A stretch of 64,000 nt of DNA. Source: Cubamyces lactineus (lineage: Eukaryota > Basidiomycota > Agaricomycetes > Polyporales > Polyporaceae). The translations under genes and the position numbers were made by a program. The notes beneath the pieces are model-generated. The model was not told the DNA's origin and ran no database searches. It was given only the letters and a program-made list of their open reading frames with translations. Positions 45,138 to 56,474 of the stretch are shown here, piece after piece; the first letter of the stretch is position 1; each line of letters opens with the position of its first letter. Where the stretch lies: positions 248,001 through 312,000 of the forward strand of contig JACDTU010000021.1 of NCBI GenBank assembly GCA_022376465.1, written 5' to 3'.

Positions 45138-46384
45138 ATGTCTGGTACCGCACTCGCGTCAGGAGCAATCAACGCCCGCACCGAGTCGGGGCAACCTACT
45201 AGTACTAATTCGCCGGTCGAGAGTACACCGTCAGAGGCCACTGCCGTTGAGAGTGCCATATCTCCAGAGATCACAAGTTCTGGTTCACCGATACCAGATG
45301 ATGAATTTTGGCTAGAGGATGGAAATCTGACGCTAATTGCTGGGAACGTGGAGTTCAAGGTATACAAAGGACCGCTGATGTCAAGCTCTCCGGTCTTCAA
45401 AGACATGCTGTCGCTTCCTCAGCCCCCCTCACCCGGGATGCCTTCGAGCTCTCAATGCAACTGCGGATACGCACCAGCTCTTGTACATGTATCAGACTCG
45501 CCGGAAGATCTAAGGCACCTGCTCCGTGCCTTAGTACCCGGGAAGACGCCACGGTTGGTTCTCACATATATCAAGCGTCTAGCGCAGTGATCTGACGACC
45601 TATTACCAGAGCCGTGCCCGAAGACCCATCCTACAACGCCGTATCCGCCTGCATCCGACTTGGGCACAAGTATGAGATGGATCACGTTATACAGCGCTGC
45701 CTCGATTACCTCAAGAAGCACTTCGTAGACTGCTACGAGACTTGGCCGCGCATTGACCCACCTCGGCCTCCCGCGTTTCAAGGCATCCATTGCATAGGCG
45801 TCGTCAACATCGCGCGGTCGATGAACCTTGAATGTCTGCTCCCGACAGCCTTGATGGGGTGTTGCATGCTCGAAGCCGCCGAGATCACCAACGGCTTCAC
45901 ACGCGAGGACGGCGTACGCGAGACGCTGTCATCGGAGGACCTGGGGCGCTGCTTCATCGGGCGGGCTAATTTGATGCAGGCCAATACACTTGCTACGCTG
46001 AAGCTCTTCAACCAGACACTCTCTGAGGGTTGCACTCGGCGCGACGTCTGCGCGGCGGTCTTCTTGCGCCTCCTCGATGAGCTCCGGAGCCACGAGAAGG
46101 TGGTCTGCACGCTCGACTGGTACAAGTACTGGTCCGACTACGTCGACGGCAGGGACAATGACCGACGCCTGTGCCCTCACTGCTACACTATGCTGCACGA
46201 GAGGGAGAAGCAGCAGCACCGCGAGATCTGGCGGAAGCTCCCTGAACTGATGGGTGTGTCGGTCGAGAGCTGGGCTGCAGAACCCAGTACGCCGCCCCAG
46301 GCTGAGCCGCAGGCGGAGGATACCCAGGTAAGTTGTCTTGTGCTACCTCATGGCTCTAGCTTATCAAGATGTCCGCAGGCATGA
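45138..46384 (+). CDS. BTB/POZ-domain protein (family member 2)
   Basis: Exons join(45138..45553, 45610..46327, 46379..46384), 379 aa (the last intron is in frame; read-through would add 17 aa). A Ser/Thr-rich N-terminus precedes the BTB core: DDEFWLEDGNLTLIAGNVEF, KVYKGPLMSSSPVFKDML, VHVSDSPEDLRHLLRAL, then, across the first intron, AVPEDPSYNAVSACIRLGHK. The C-terminal module has GIVNIARSM-like VVNIARSM, LSSEDLGRCFIGRANLM, and the CPHCYT and LPELMGV elements shared by all four family members. No zinc finger beyond the CxxC pair. First gene of a three-gene cluster; function unknown. Confidence 0.85.
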
Positions 46385-46762
46385 TGTTGTATACTACGTG
46401 TATTCTTACCTGTACAATGTGCATGTTAGGCCGGATCCAGTGCGATGCGACGTAGTCCTTCTATGCGATGTGCTCACAACTACCCCGAAGTACGTGAGAT
46501 AACGAACGTCTGAGGTTTTCCGTCAACACTAGTCCTTGTATCAATCAGAGATGCTCAGCCATTCACCAAAGCTTTATCCTTCTACTAGTACCAACTCGGG
46601 AAGCGGTCCAGGCATTCATACGGTAGTATTCGATGCATCAGTAAGGTTTACTTACCGCAGCACACCTTCTATTGACGCTCATGGTATGTGGTATAGGCAA
46701 AGATGTGCGGACGACAGTAGATGCGTCTTTCCTTGGACTTACTCGCCCCCCATCTCCTTGCG
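46385..46762. other. Intergenic, 380 bp
   Basis: Between two tandem BTB genes. Upstream ATGs (for example 46721) are in frame with member 3 and could extend it. Confidence 0.45.
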
Positions 46763-48304
46763 ATGCAGCCTGAGACGACCCCTCACTTTCCTACGCTACC
46801 CAGTCCACACGCCGATATCTTGGAGGATAGCGCTTCGATGGCCCACCCGAAGCCGCGAAAGGACGACGAACTCTGGTTTGAAGACGGGAACCTGATCATC
46901 GTCGCTGGAGATACTGAGTTTCGAGTGTACAAGGGGCCTCTTCTCCTGCACTCAGAGGTGATAAGAGACATGGTGTCAATGCCTCCTCATCAGGAAAGCA
47001 TGAAATCTCCATCCGTATCATATGGTCGCGCATGGACGGATGGAGGCGCTGGAGGAACCCCCCAAATAATGGAGGCGCTCGTCTCCATCTGGCTCTGGAT
47101 GGATCTTTTCCCACGACCTGGGAAGGCTCGTCCTGCGTTGCCTACGCACAAGGGTCTCAATTTTGTTCAATAAACGGACTCTGTGACTTACGCGCAAACG
47201 ATTTAGGTCGCTTTTATGGTATGCATTTGCTATATGGAAGGGGTCGGTAAACCGCCCTGGAGAATGGGCTGGGCGCCTGGAGCGATGGAGGCCCTGGAGA
47301 CGCCCACCTCCATCTGGAGATTTAACACTTTCCTGATGCTCCATCCTCGTCCGACGCTGCAGGAGACATGGCACCTAACGGCCCGGGAATGGCACTCGCT
47401 TGGGTCCCAGTTCACTCCGTCGAGTTCCATGATTCGCCCGCGGACGTCAAGCATTTTCTGCGTACTTTTGCGCCGGGGCGGCAACTACGGTGAGTGCGGA
47501 CGAGTGTTCTCGTGTACGCAGCCTGGGCAAGCTAACACGGTTCAATCGCCGCGTAGTAGCATCGGAGCGGTGCACCCTTCCTTTGAGGAGGTCTCCGCAT
47601 GCATACGACTGGGCGATAAGTACCAGTGCAAAGGACTGGTGGAAGTTTACATCGACTATCTAAAACAGTACTATCCCGCCGGGTTGACTGCCGGACCATC
47701 GAGCTCAAACGACCAGACTGCCAGTGATCCCTGCTGCTACCCCCTCACGCCTCCAGGTTTTGAGCTGAAGCACACCATTGGTGTTGTCAATATCATCCGG
47801 GATATGGAGAGTAAGGGCACCGACCGGGAGATGGATGTGAAGCGCCTGCTGCCTATTGCCCTCGTCCGCTGCATGATGCTCGGTGCTCAAGTTGCTATAG
47901 GCTTCGCCTGCGACGACGGACGTGTGGAGGAGCTGTCACGAGAGGATCTCGGACGTGTCTTCGTGGGGCAAGCCAACTTGATGCGGTTCTACTTCACGGC
48001 GCTTGAGCGCATTGTCGCCGTACAGCATCCGCCGGCAGGCTGGCCACAACCGGCGTGTATCGACGTGCTGAGGCAGCTAGAACGTACGCTTCGAGACAAA
48101 TCCAGCGTCCTGGACCCGACGCAGCTGGTTTACATGCTATACGAGGACCTCAAGCAGCAGGGTATAGGACCCAACAGGACCAAGTTGTGCGATTATTGCT
48201 ACACGATAGTCCTCCAACGTGCTAGGACAGAGCAGGCAGAGATGTTTCACAGCCTGCCTGCTATGCTGGGACTCGTCGAGAAGGGGCCCGGGCAGCAGAG
48301 GTAG
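46763..48304 (+). CDS. BTB/POZ-domain protein (family member 3) with unusually long intron
   Basis: Proposed exons join(46763..47024, 47363..47489, 47557..48304), 378 aa, nearly the same length as member 2. BTB core: DDELWFEDGNLIIVAGDTEF, RVYKGPLLLHSEVIRDM, then, after an intron of about 338 nt, MALAWVPVHSVEFHDSPADV and KHFLRTFAPG. Next comes HPSFEEVSACIRLGDKYQCK. The C-terminus keeps VVNIIRDM, LSREDLGRVFVGQANLM, CDYCYT and LPAMLGL. The long first intron falls where the other members have continuous exon, and contains Trp/Gly-rich tandem-like sequence, so it may be a recent insertion spliced out as an intron, or a real gene break. An ATG at 46721 is in frame and could add 14 residues. Confidence 0.72.
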
Positions 48305-48600
48305 TAGAGTCGTGCGGTTATTTGCTGACTACACATGCAATGGGGTATGCAACGATCTCGTTTCGTCCGATTCGGTAGTACCAGCTGATGAAGCTCACAG
48401 ATAGGTAGATAAAATACAAGTACACTCTCGCTGGGGTATGGCTGGATCTCGATACAAGTACAAAGTTCGGTCTCGAATCCGACCCGTCAGAATATGAAGT
48501 ACAGCCTACTTGCCAGACCGGGGCCTGATAGAGCCAGTGAGACTGTGACTGGTCAGGACGAAGTGCATTGTCGTACAGGAGCTCCGCACGATGCCTTACC
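48305..48600. other. Convergent intergenic, 296 bp
   Basis: 3' flanks of BTB members 3 (+) and 4 (-). Nothing else recognised. Confidence 0.5.
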
Positions 48601-49688
48601 TCATCCCTCAACACTCGTCTTCTCCCCCCACCCCTCGACACTGACGCCCATCATGGCCGGGAGGACCGTCCACACCTCGCGCTGGAGCTGCCTCGGCCTC
48701 TCTTCGCTCAACATCTTGTAGCACTGCGTGCACAGCTCCCGATCCTCGTCCTTGTCATCCACGTACCCTGTCCAAGGCGCGAACCAGTCCAAACTCGACA
48801 GAAGCTCGATGCGGCCATCCCCGAGCTCGTTGAGCAGCCGCTGCAGCACGCGCACGCAGCATGCGGGGTGGCGGCACCCCTTCGCGATGCTCTGGCGGAA
48901 CATCTGGTGCGCGATCCGCGCGCTTGCCTGCGCCATGCGCGTCCGCCCGACGAAGCATCGTCCGAGGTCTTCCGGAGAGAGCGTTTCGCGCATGCCGTCC
49001 GCGCGCTCCAGACCGTTGACAATACCTATCCCAGAGAGCGTACAACACTCCATGAGTGCAGCAGGGAGCAGCGCATCTGTCCCAGTCAGTCGCGCGAGGT
49101 TGACAACGCCGATAGCGTGCGCGGGGGTGAACGTTGGTGGGCGATTGCGGCGCGCGACGAGGTAAGCGTCAAAGTTCGATGGGTACAGTTTGCGTAGATA
49201 GTCGAGGTTGCGCTGGACGAGGTCTTCGATCTCGTACTTGTGACCGATACGGATGCAAGCGGATACTTCCTCGTACGACGGTTCATAGTGTCCCGCCCTG
49301 TGAGACGCTAGCTGAGGACGTCGTCAAGATCAGACGAGCAGTCACTTCGAACGGACCGTAATGTGCTCCCGGGTATGAAAACGCGCAGCACGTGTCTGAG
49401 GTCGTCTGGAGAGTCGTATAGGGGTATGACTGGACAAGGCTCGTCGCGACCAGCAGGTTGTGGCAGAGAAAGCATATCTTTGAAGACGAGCGAGTGGGCG
49501 ATAAGGGGACCTCGGTATAGCTTGAACTCTACGTCTCCTGCGACCAACCCCAGGTTTCCATCTTCGAACCATAGTTCTGCATCCCGCTTGCTACTAGTAG
49601 GTTGCGTGGGCTCTGAATCGGACGCATTCTCTGCAGTTGGCCGGGTCCCGAGCCAGGTGTCCTCAAGAGAGTGCGAATTAGACAGCAT
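48601..49688 (-). CDS. BTB/POZ-domain protein (family member 4)
   Basis: Exons complement(48601..49297, 49357..49688), 342 aa. The core DAELWFEDGNLGLVAGDVEF, KLYRGPLIAHSLVFKDML and VIPLYDSPDDLRHVLRVF is followed across the intron by EPSYEEVSACIRIGHKYE. The C-terminal module has AIGVVNLARLTGTDALLPAA, LSPEDLGRCFVGRTRM, CTQCYK and LPAMMGV. The intron sits at the same point, after the last BTB strand and in the same phase, as in member 2. Together with member 2, this suggests duplication from a common ancestor. A TATATA box lies about 65 nt upstream. Confidence 0.87.
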
Positions 49689-50183
49689 GCTATGGTGTGC
49701 TCGATGGCCTGGGAGTCTTGAGGGGGAATAGCCATCGTATGACCGCCCGCCTTATATAGCTCCAGGGGGCTGCGTGAGGAAGCATTGCCCAGTTGTGTCA
49801 TATAGATGGTCACATGTAGTTCGTCGCGAAAGGAGGCCAGATGATCCCGCAGCTTATACACCCTGGGCACACCAAGCAATCAGCAGAACGTGATGCATCT
49901 GGTAGAAAACAGACCGGTGTTGACTTTGAATGCGCACGGAAACAATCGTACATGGCCGTAAGTATTCAAATCGAAGCTGAGATGCAGTTCGTTCGTACGG
50001 CGGCATTACGACGCTTCTGATTGGCTGGTTTATGTCTAGCGCCCAATTGTACAAATGGGCGTCTAGATGTGCTTATGTCCCTGGCGCTTATCTAGGAACG
50101 CGAAACACGTGAATGGTGCATAGGTGGCACGCAGACCTCTCCCCTCGTCCTCGCTGTCCACGACATCCTCCACGACCCAAAAC
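49689..50183. other. Divergent promoter region, BTB member 4 / OPI3
   Basis: 495 bp between divergent starts, including the TATATAAG box of the BTB gene (49752-49759, read on the minus strand). No gene is recognised. Confidence 0.5.
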
Positions 50184-51057
50184 ATGGCAAGCTCGCTGTC
50201 TAGCATCATTGACCTCTCGAAGCCTTCTTTGCACGCCTGCGTAGCGTCTATCGCTTTTAACCCGACCGCGTGGAACATCGTCGCGCGCAATGGTGAGTGC
50301 ACGGCTAGATTCAACTTGACGCTGCTCGCGCCGCTGACACTGCTCATTCGCAGAATACAGGAACAAGACAATCACGCGTATATTTGGAGGCAACGCGAGA
50401 TACGGGTGCTACTTCCTCGCGCTGTGCATCTTCTCCGCGGGCATCTTGCGGGACTCGCTGTAAGTGTGTACCCCACACGTCTACGCGACGATGCGGTCCT
50501 ACGCGCGACGACTGACGCGCTACCGCAGATACCACCGCGCGCTCCTTGAGCAGCCCAAAATGCAGATACTCCCTGAGCCATTCAACACGCTTGTCCCCGT
50601 TGTGCTCTTCGTCCTCGGACAGACGTTCGTCGTGACGTCCACATGGGCTCTAGGCGTCACCGGGACGTTCCTCGGCGACTACTTCGGCATCCTCATGGAC
50701 CACCGGGTGGAGGGCTTCCCGTTCAACGTCTTGCGCGACCCCATGTACGTTGGGAGCACCATGTCTTTCGCTGCGACTGCGCTGTGGTGAGTACCCCCTA
50801 AGTCGCCTTGCGGCTCGTGTACGTCACGTTCAAGACGGGGCTGATGCGCATTGTGTCAGGTACGAGCGTCCCGCCGGCTTGCTTATCACCGCCTACGTGT
50901 ATATTGTGTACATCATTGCGCTCCAGTTCGAGGGGTAAGGTCATAACTCTACGCTTCGTTACCACAAACGGCTGAAACGTTCTCCCGCAGACCGTTCACG
51001 GACATGATTTACTCCAAGAGGGCTTCTGCGCAGGCAGAGTCTAAGAAGGAGCTATGA
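50184..51057 (+). CDS. OPI3: Phospholipid N-methyltransferase (OPI3/PEM2 type)
   Basis: Exons join(50184..50292, 50354..50459, 50529..50786, 50860..50934, 50991..51057), 204 aa (yeast Opi3 is 206). It methylates phosphatidyl-monomethyl- and dimethylethanolamine to phosphatidylcholine using S-adenosylmethionine, in the ER membrane. Family landmarks: AFNPTAWNIVARNEYRNKTI, GGNARYGCYFLALCIFSAGI, TSTWALGVTGTFLGDYFGIL, and the SAM-binding FNVLRDPMYVGSTMSF. The end YERPAGLLITAYVYIVYI and EGPFTDMIYSKR is also typical. Four membrane helices are predicted. Confidence 0.94.
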
Positions 51058-51339
51058 ACTCACGACTCATGGCTATGGACGGACGACGATAGATGACATT
51101 GCGGTTCAACACCCATCACGCCACCTTCTACACCCACACTAGTGTAATTCAGTATACTCTCAACAGCACACTATCGTACCTATCGCATCATAGAATGCCG
51201 ACTGTAGCTTTCATGAACCGCGCAACCGGCCTGCTCGGCTTTGAACTGGGCTACGCCCATGGTTCATAGTGAGTTAAGGGGTGATTATACGATCTTACTA
51301 TACTCTACAATACTGAAGATGATCTATGGAGGGTATGAC

Positions 51340-53838
51340 TCAGTCGAAGCGATACCCTTTCACGACATTCGTCCATAATGACCTGCAGTCCACGGACGCG
51401 TTCAACCTCGACGCGAGCAAAAACGCTCCGCTCAGTTTCCTTAGGTGCCGTCATCTTGTCAGTAGCTCGTTCGCATACACTTGATAGCGACGGTCACATA
51501 CCTGTTGAGACTGTACGTCTCTCTTGGTGGGGGCGTCAGCCGATGCTGGAGCATGACGGGGATCTGCGCCCTGATCTGCGCCGTAATATCTGTCCATGTC
51601 GACCCAGGGCCGAACTTGAACGGTTGCGGGGTCGACGCCTTGAATGGCGTGCCGAGCAGCACCATCGACTTGACGTGTGCATCGAGCATGACCTGCATTG
51701 GCGCGTCAGCCGATAGGTGAGAGGAGGCTAGGGGATAGAGCATCTCACCTCATTCTCCTCGCCGGTGAGGTAGCCGAGCTTTAAGCTCCACTCGATACAC
51801 GCGTCGCGGTCTTCTGCAACTGCGGCAGACAGAAGGCGTAACCAGTTGTCGATGAACTCCTTGGAGTACTCGCGCGTCGCGCCGAAGTCCACAAGCTCAA
51901 CCTAGCGGTGCGAGTCAGTTTAGCTCCACTAACCCCCCCTCTGAGATCTTGAACAACTTACCTTGCGGGTACGCGGGTTCCAAAGGAAGTTCGTCCAGTT
52001 CGGATCGGTCTGCATCACCCTGAACACGAACAACTCGCGCAAGCAGAGGTCGATGACACGCGCGGCGATCTGTGTCATACCGATGGTCAACACCGACACT
52101 CCTCGTTACCGCCCAGTTTCCACTCACGTCGTCTCTGTCCCTCTGGGACAAGCGGTCGATGACAGACCCGCCGACACTGACACCTTCGACGTGCTCCATC
52201 ACAAGCACCCGCTCGGTGCTCTTCTCCCACACCCACGGGACCTTGAACCGCGGGTCGCCGCCAAGATGGTCCTGCTGTCCGAACCGCCGCGCAAACGCCG
52301 CCTCGCGCGTGTAGTCACACTCGTCCTTAAGCTCGTCCTTCATCACCTGGATGGTGCGGTCCAAGAACAGCCCGCGCGGGAGGAGCTTTCCCGCGGTGAG
52401 CAGCATTTTGACGTACCCTAGGTCGCTGTTGATGGAGTTGACGATATTTGGGAACTGCACCTTGACAGCGACGCGCGCGGGCACGCCCGTAGGCGAGACA
52501 GTCGCTTTCAGGACAGCGGAATGTACCTGGCCGATGGACGCTGCGGCAAATGGGAGGCGGTCGAAGGATTCGAAGTTGTCCATCCATGAAGGGCCAAGTG
52601 CTTCTTGCATGACTTGCTACACGTACTCGGGTAATACAAGAGTTGATCGTGTGACAACTATCGGCGGCGTACCTCCATCTGCCAATCGGGCATATAATGT
52701 GCACTATCCTGAACACGTCGGAATATGTCCTCTATCTCAGGCGGCAGCACATGGCTATCTTACAAGACGAGGGGGCCTCAGAGATATCTTCAGGAGCGAA
52801 TGTATGCGCTATGCAGACCTTGTATGCTCATGAACTGCCCGAGTTTGAGGGCTGCACCGCGCATTTGAGTGAGCTTTGAAACTAGCCGCTTGATGTTACC
52901 CTCAGTGAGCATGAGTGAAGACGGCCCGTGGTCATCTGAGCTGCTAGTCGTGCGCCGAATGAGTTCGGACGCTGCGCCATAGCCGAGGGAAGCCGCGAGG
53001 CCTTTAAACAAACAAGCTCAGTGAATTGTCTAAGAGAGTAACTAGAAGCATACACACCTCCGTAATGGAACAGCCTACCAATGCGTGAGGACGGCACCTT
53101 GGATGCTTGCAAATTACGGCTCTTAGGCCTGTCTAACAAGATTGACTAGCAACCGCAATCACGTCAGTAAAAACTGAACTGCACACTGGTGAGTATGGCG
53201 ACAATACCTCTCCTGGATCTGGCATTCCCGTACTGGCAGCAACGTCTCCTACTGAAGGGCTCGCTGTATGCTCTGGTTGCACTTCGTGAACCTGTTCAGG
53301 TTTCCGCACTGTAGCGTCTGCCTCACGGCTCATCTTTGCAGAGTCGTAGACGTTCTCGAGTGTCGGCGGTGAATAGTTCTCTACATATTGCCTCGCCGGA
53401 GTAAGGAAAGAAGACACGGGCTCATGTAGTCTCGCGGACTCGGAGGGCTAGTCGAGGTCGATAACGTCGTACATATGGAGCAAATAGAACGATGTTCCGC
53501 ACCTCAGCTTCTTCCACCGGGACCGTGTATCCAACAGAACGCACGGGCTGTTCGGGTTGCGACGGTTCGTTCGATACTTGGGAGACGTCAGGCGCCTTGC
53601 TTGCAGGTTCACGGGTCGCCTCCAGCTCGGCACTATCTGCGAACCGTATCTCCGTAGCATGCGAACGTTCGTACGGGTAAGATTCGTCTCCTCTGCGTCT
53701 TCGAGAGATGAGCTCTGCCTGGGTCACGGCCTGACCGGCCCTCGCCAGCTGGGCCGCGCGGATGTGGGCGGCATGCGAGAGGATGTTGCAGACAGAGCTC
53801 GCTACGCAGAGCCAGTTGTATGCAGGCCCCGGAGGCAT
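51340..53838 (-). CDS. COQ8: Atypical kinase COQ8 (ABC1/ADCK3), ubiquinone biosynthesis
   Basis: Ten exons (right to left): 53503-53838, 53208-53447, 53058-53145, 52819-53001, 52673-52758, 52128-52616, 51962-52069, 51749-51901, 51502-51692, 51340-51439; 657 aa. The first about 200 residues are low-complexity with a mitochondrial-type N-terminus. The UbiB-specific KxGQ motif lies at residues 274-277 (AALKLGQFMSIQ). QDSHVLPPEIEDIFRRVQ follows. The Ala-rich nucleotide loop AAAS is at 335-338 (PFAAASIGQVHSA). VAVKVQFP carries the ATP-binding Lys, DPNWTNFLW the catalytic-loop Asn, and VDFGATRE the DFG. It supports CoQ complex assembly on the inner mitochondrial membrane. The C-terminal exon reads KLSGAFLLASRLNA, as in orthologs. 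Confidence 0.95.
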
Positions 53839-54214
53839 GGTTTTGTGCAGTAATCGAGAACTCAGCAAGACAGTGACATAACGGAGAAAGCAGAGAGCAG
53901 GCGGCGTCGGATAGCGCCGGTGTGGACGCGCTCAACGCGTCGGCGCGCCCGCGTCACTCACGTGCGCCTACTGCTACGATGGTATGGGCGCTCCGGAAAT
54001 GAGGACTTCGAAGCCTTGTCGAGTGAATTACAACAGACCCCGCACACGGTTCAGTCTCTGATTGTTTCAGTTGACTGCTGGTCAATAAAATTAGATCGGT
54101 AGGCTAGTCATGAAGCCATAGTACAACACTAGAATAGACGCATATCCTAGTCCCCATCCTCGCTAGATATCATCGGCGAACACCGTGTCCCGTGTCGTAG
54201 CCTACTATGAGCTA
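53839..54214. other. Intergenic, 376 bp
   Basis: COQ8 promoter and MFS gene 3' flank. No gene recognised. Confidence 0.5.
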
Positions 54215-56474
54215 CTATGCTTGCTCGTCCTCCGCAACCTTCTTCTGCTTGTCCTCAGCTACATCAGCCGCGGCCCACGTCTCGTCCATCTCCGTCTTCA
54301 TCTCCTCCTCGCGCATCAGCAGGCACGTCAGGAGCCCGGCGACGGACAGCCCGATCATGACCCGCCAGATGAGCTGCGTCCCATGGGAGAACGCGGCGCG
54401 CACTGCTGTCTTCTCGGGCTCGTGCATCGTGCGGATGCTCGGGATGAGCTGGTATGCGACCTCTTGGCCTTTCGAAAGATGGTCCGTTAGAGATTTAGGC
54501 AGTTGTTCGGTGAGGACGTTCTGCAGGATGGCGCCTCCGATCACAATACCCCAGCTCTGTTGAAGGAATCATTGTCAGCTGAGAACTATGATGCGGTAGA
54601 GGACGGAAAGATACACACCTGAGCAAAGCTGCGAACGAAGATGAAGAACGCCAGCGCATACGCGCTGTTAGCGAAAGGGAGGGGCGCGAGTATCGGATAC
54701 TGCGTGCCGATCCAGAGAATACCTAGCCCCGCGCCGAGAGGTATCTGGAAGCCGATATACTTCGCGGGACCGCTATTGGGCGTGAGCAGGGAGAGCAGGA
54801 CAAAGCCTACGACGGTCAATATCCAGCCGACATAGTTCTGCGGCCTGTACTTGTTGAAGATCTCCACGCTGATGCCGGTGATGATGGCACACATGGGTAT
54901 TGAGAACGAGAGACCGAACATCTCGATGCCGGAACGGAGCGCGCCCGCGTCCTTTGATGCTTGGAGGTATATAGGGAGATAGTCTGGCGAAGAGTTGGCA
55001 CAGATATAAGGTGACGGTGGCAGTGTACGTACAGACAGCAGTGAGGGAGACCACCCCATGGAAGAAGGTGCCAAGATAGCTACTCGAAGTCAGAGACGCA
55101 GTCACATTATGATTATACTCATGACGTACCCGCTGAGCGTCGTGCGATTCGTGAACATAAACTCTGGGACCTGTAAAGTACGATCATCAGAATACCACAG
55201 AAGGTCACCAGCCCTCTGATACACACCGTTCGCCCATGCAACCAGAACCTCTCCAGTACGAAGAACAGCACGATGCCTATGCTGCCAACAATGATCGGGG
55301 CCAATACTTGCGCGGAAACCCAGGGGAAACGGAGACCTCCCCACGTCAAACCGAGGAACACGAGCACAGTACTCGCGACAATGACACTGTTACCACTAAA
55401 TATATGAGAAGGGTGAGCGGCGACGTTCAGCAGAGGCACAACGGCAACAATACACACGTCCAGTCCATGTCTGATACCTTGTCCTTGATATCACCGCTCG
55501 GGGCCACGTTGCGCAAGAAGAGACATACAGATGCCGACGCTATAAGGCAAAGAGGAAGGTTCATGTAGAAAAGCCAGCGCCATGCACCGGTACCAGCCAG
55601 AGCGCCGCCTATAGGTGGCCCGACCGCGCTGACAGCTGCATATCAGTCCGATTCGTACTTCGATAGCAGCAGGTATCTATTACCCACCATGCCAGAGCCC
55701 AGACGCTGTCATAAGAGTCAATTCAATGCGGATATTGGCAAGCGTCTCGGTCCACTCACGCAGCGCCGATGCCCTGGAACTTGCCTCGTTCCGGAAGAGG
55801 CACCATGTCCGCCACTATAATCTCAGTACAGGAGAGACTTCCACCGCTCCCTAATCCTTGAATCGCTGTCGAGTATGCAAGCCATGTCAGCTGCGCACTG
55901 CGGATGCAAACATCGACCACCCCACCTCGTCCGACAATAAGCATGTGCAGGTCTCGCGCCGCCCCGCAGAGCACAGAGCCCACAGCAAAACAGAACACAA
56001 ACGCGAGAAGGACCCACTTGCGCCCGAAGCCGGACACGAGGCCACCAACGAGGGGAAGCACGGCGGTCGCTGCGATCGTATAAGCGCCTCCCGCCCAGAT
56101 GAAGTCGCTTCCATGAAGGCGATCGACTATCGTCGGCAGGGCCGTCGAGACCGCTGTCTGTTGAGTCGAAGCAGGTTCCACAACGCAAACTTCAGCATCG
56201 GTGAGTATGTATCAGAGAACGGACGGACCAAGTCGAGGGCGGAGAGCATCTCCACGAGGAGAGTAGATGCGAAGACCATCCAGAATGTGAACCCTCTCTC
56301 GCCTTTGGGAGTGGGTTTGATCACGTCCTGGACGTCGACCGAGGGTTTAGCCGGAGACGCGTCCTCCTTGACATGGTCGCTCGTGCGCTTCAACGCGATG
56401 AGCTCGTGAGGCCCTGCCGGTGCAGACGATGGACTGGAAGGTGTAAGGGCCGCGGGGGACCCTGCCTCCTGCAT
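54215..56474 (-). CDS. MFS exporter, DHA2 (14-TM) drug/toxin efflux type
   Basis: Exons (right to left) 56229-56474, 55926-56157, 55760-55865, 55688-55705, 55458-55628, 55227-55395, 55130-55170, 55033-55079, 54619-54983, 54215-54556; 578 aa. A cytoplasmic N-terminus of about 60 residues precedes TM1 (FTFWMVFASTLLVEMLSALD). The loop 2-3 motif A is GGLVSGFGRKWVLL. The DHA2 motif C-like segment VGPPIGGALAGTGAWRWLFY lies in TM5. Later helices include GFVLLSLLTPNSGPAKYIGF and QLIWRVMIGLSVAGLLTCLL, followed by a charged tail. Proton-coupled export of small molecules such as antifungals or secondary metabolites is expected; no substrate evidence, and no biosynthetic gene lies adjacent. Exon 4 is 18 nt. 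Confidence 0.9.

Noticed and set aside
54215..56474. MFS pump plus P450 plus FAD enzyme as a secondary-metabolite cluster
   Set aside because: They are 20 kb or more apart, separated by housekeeping genes, and no backbone synthase is present.
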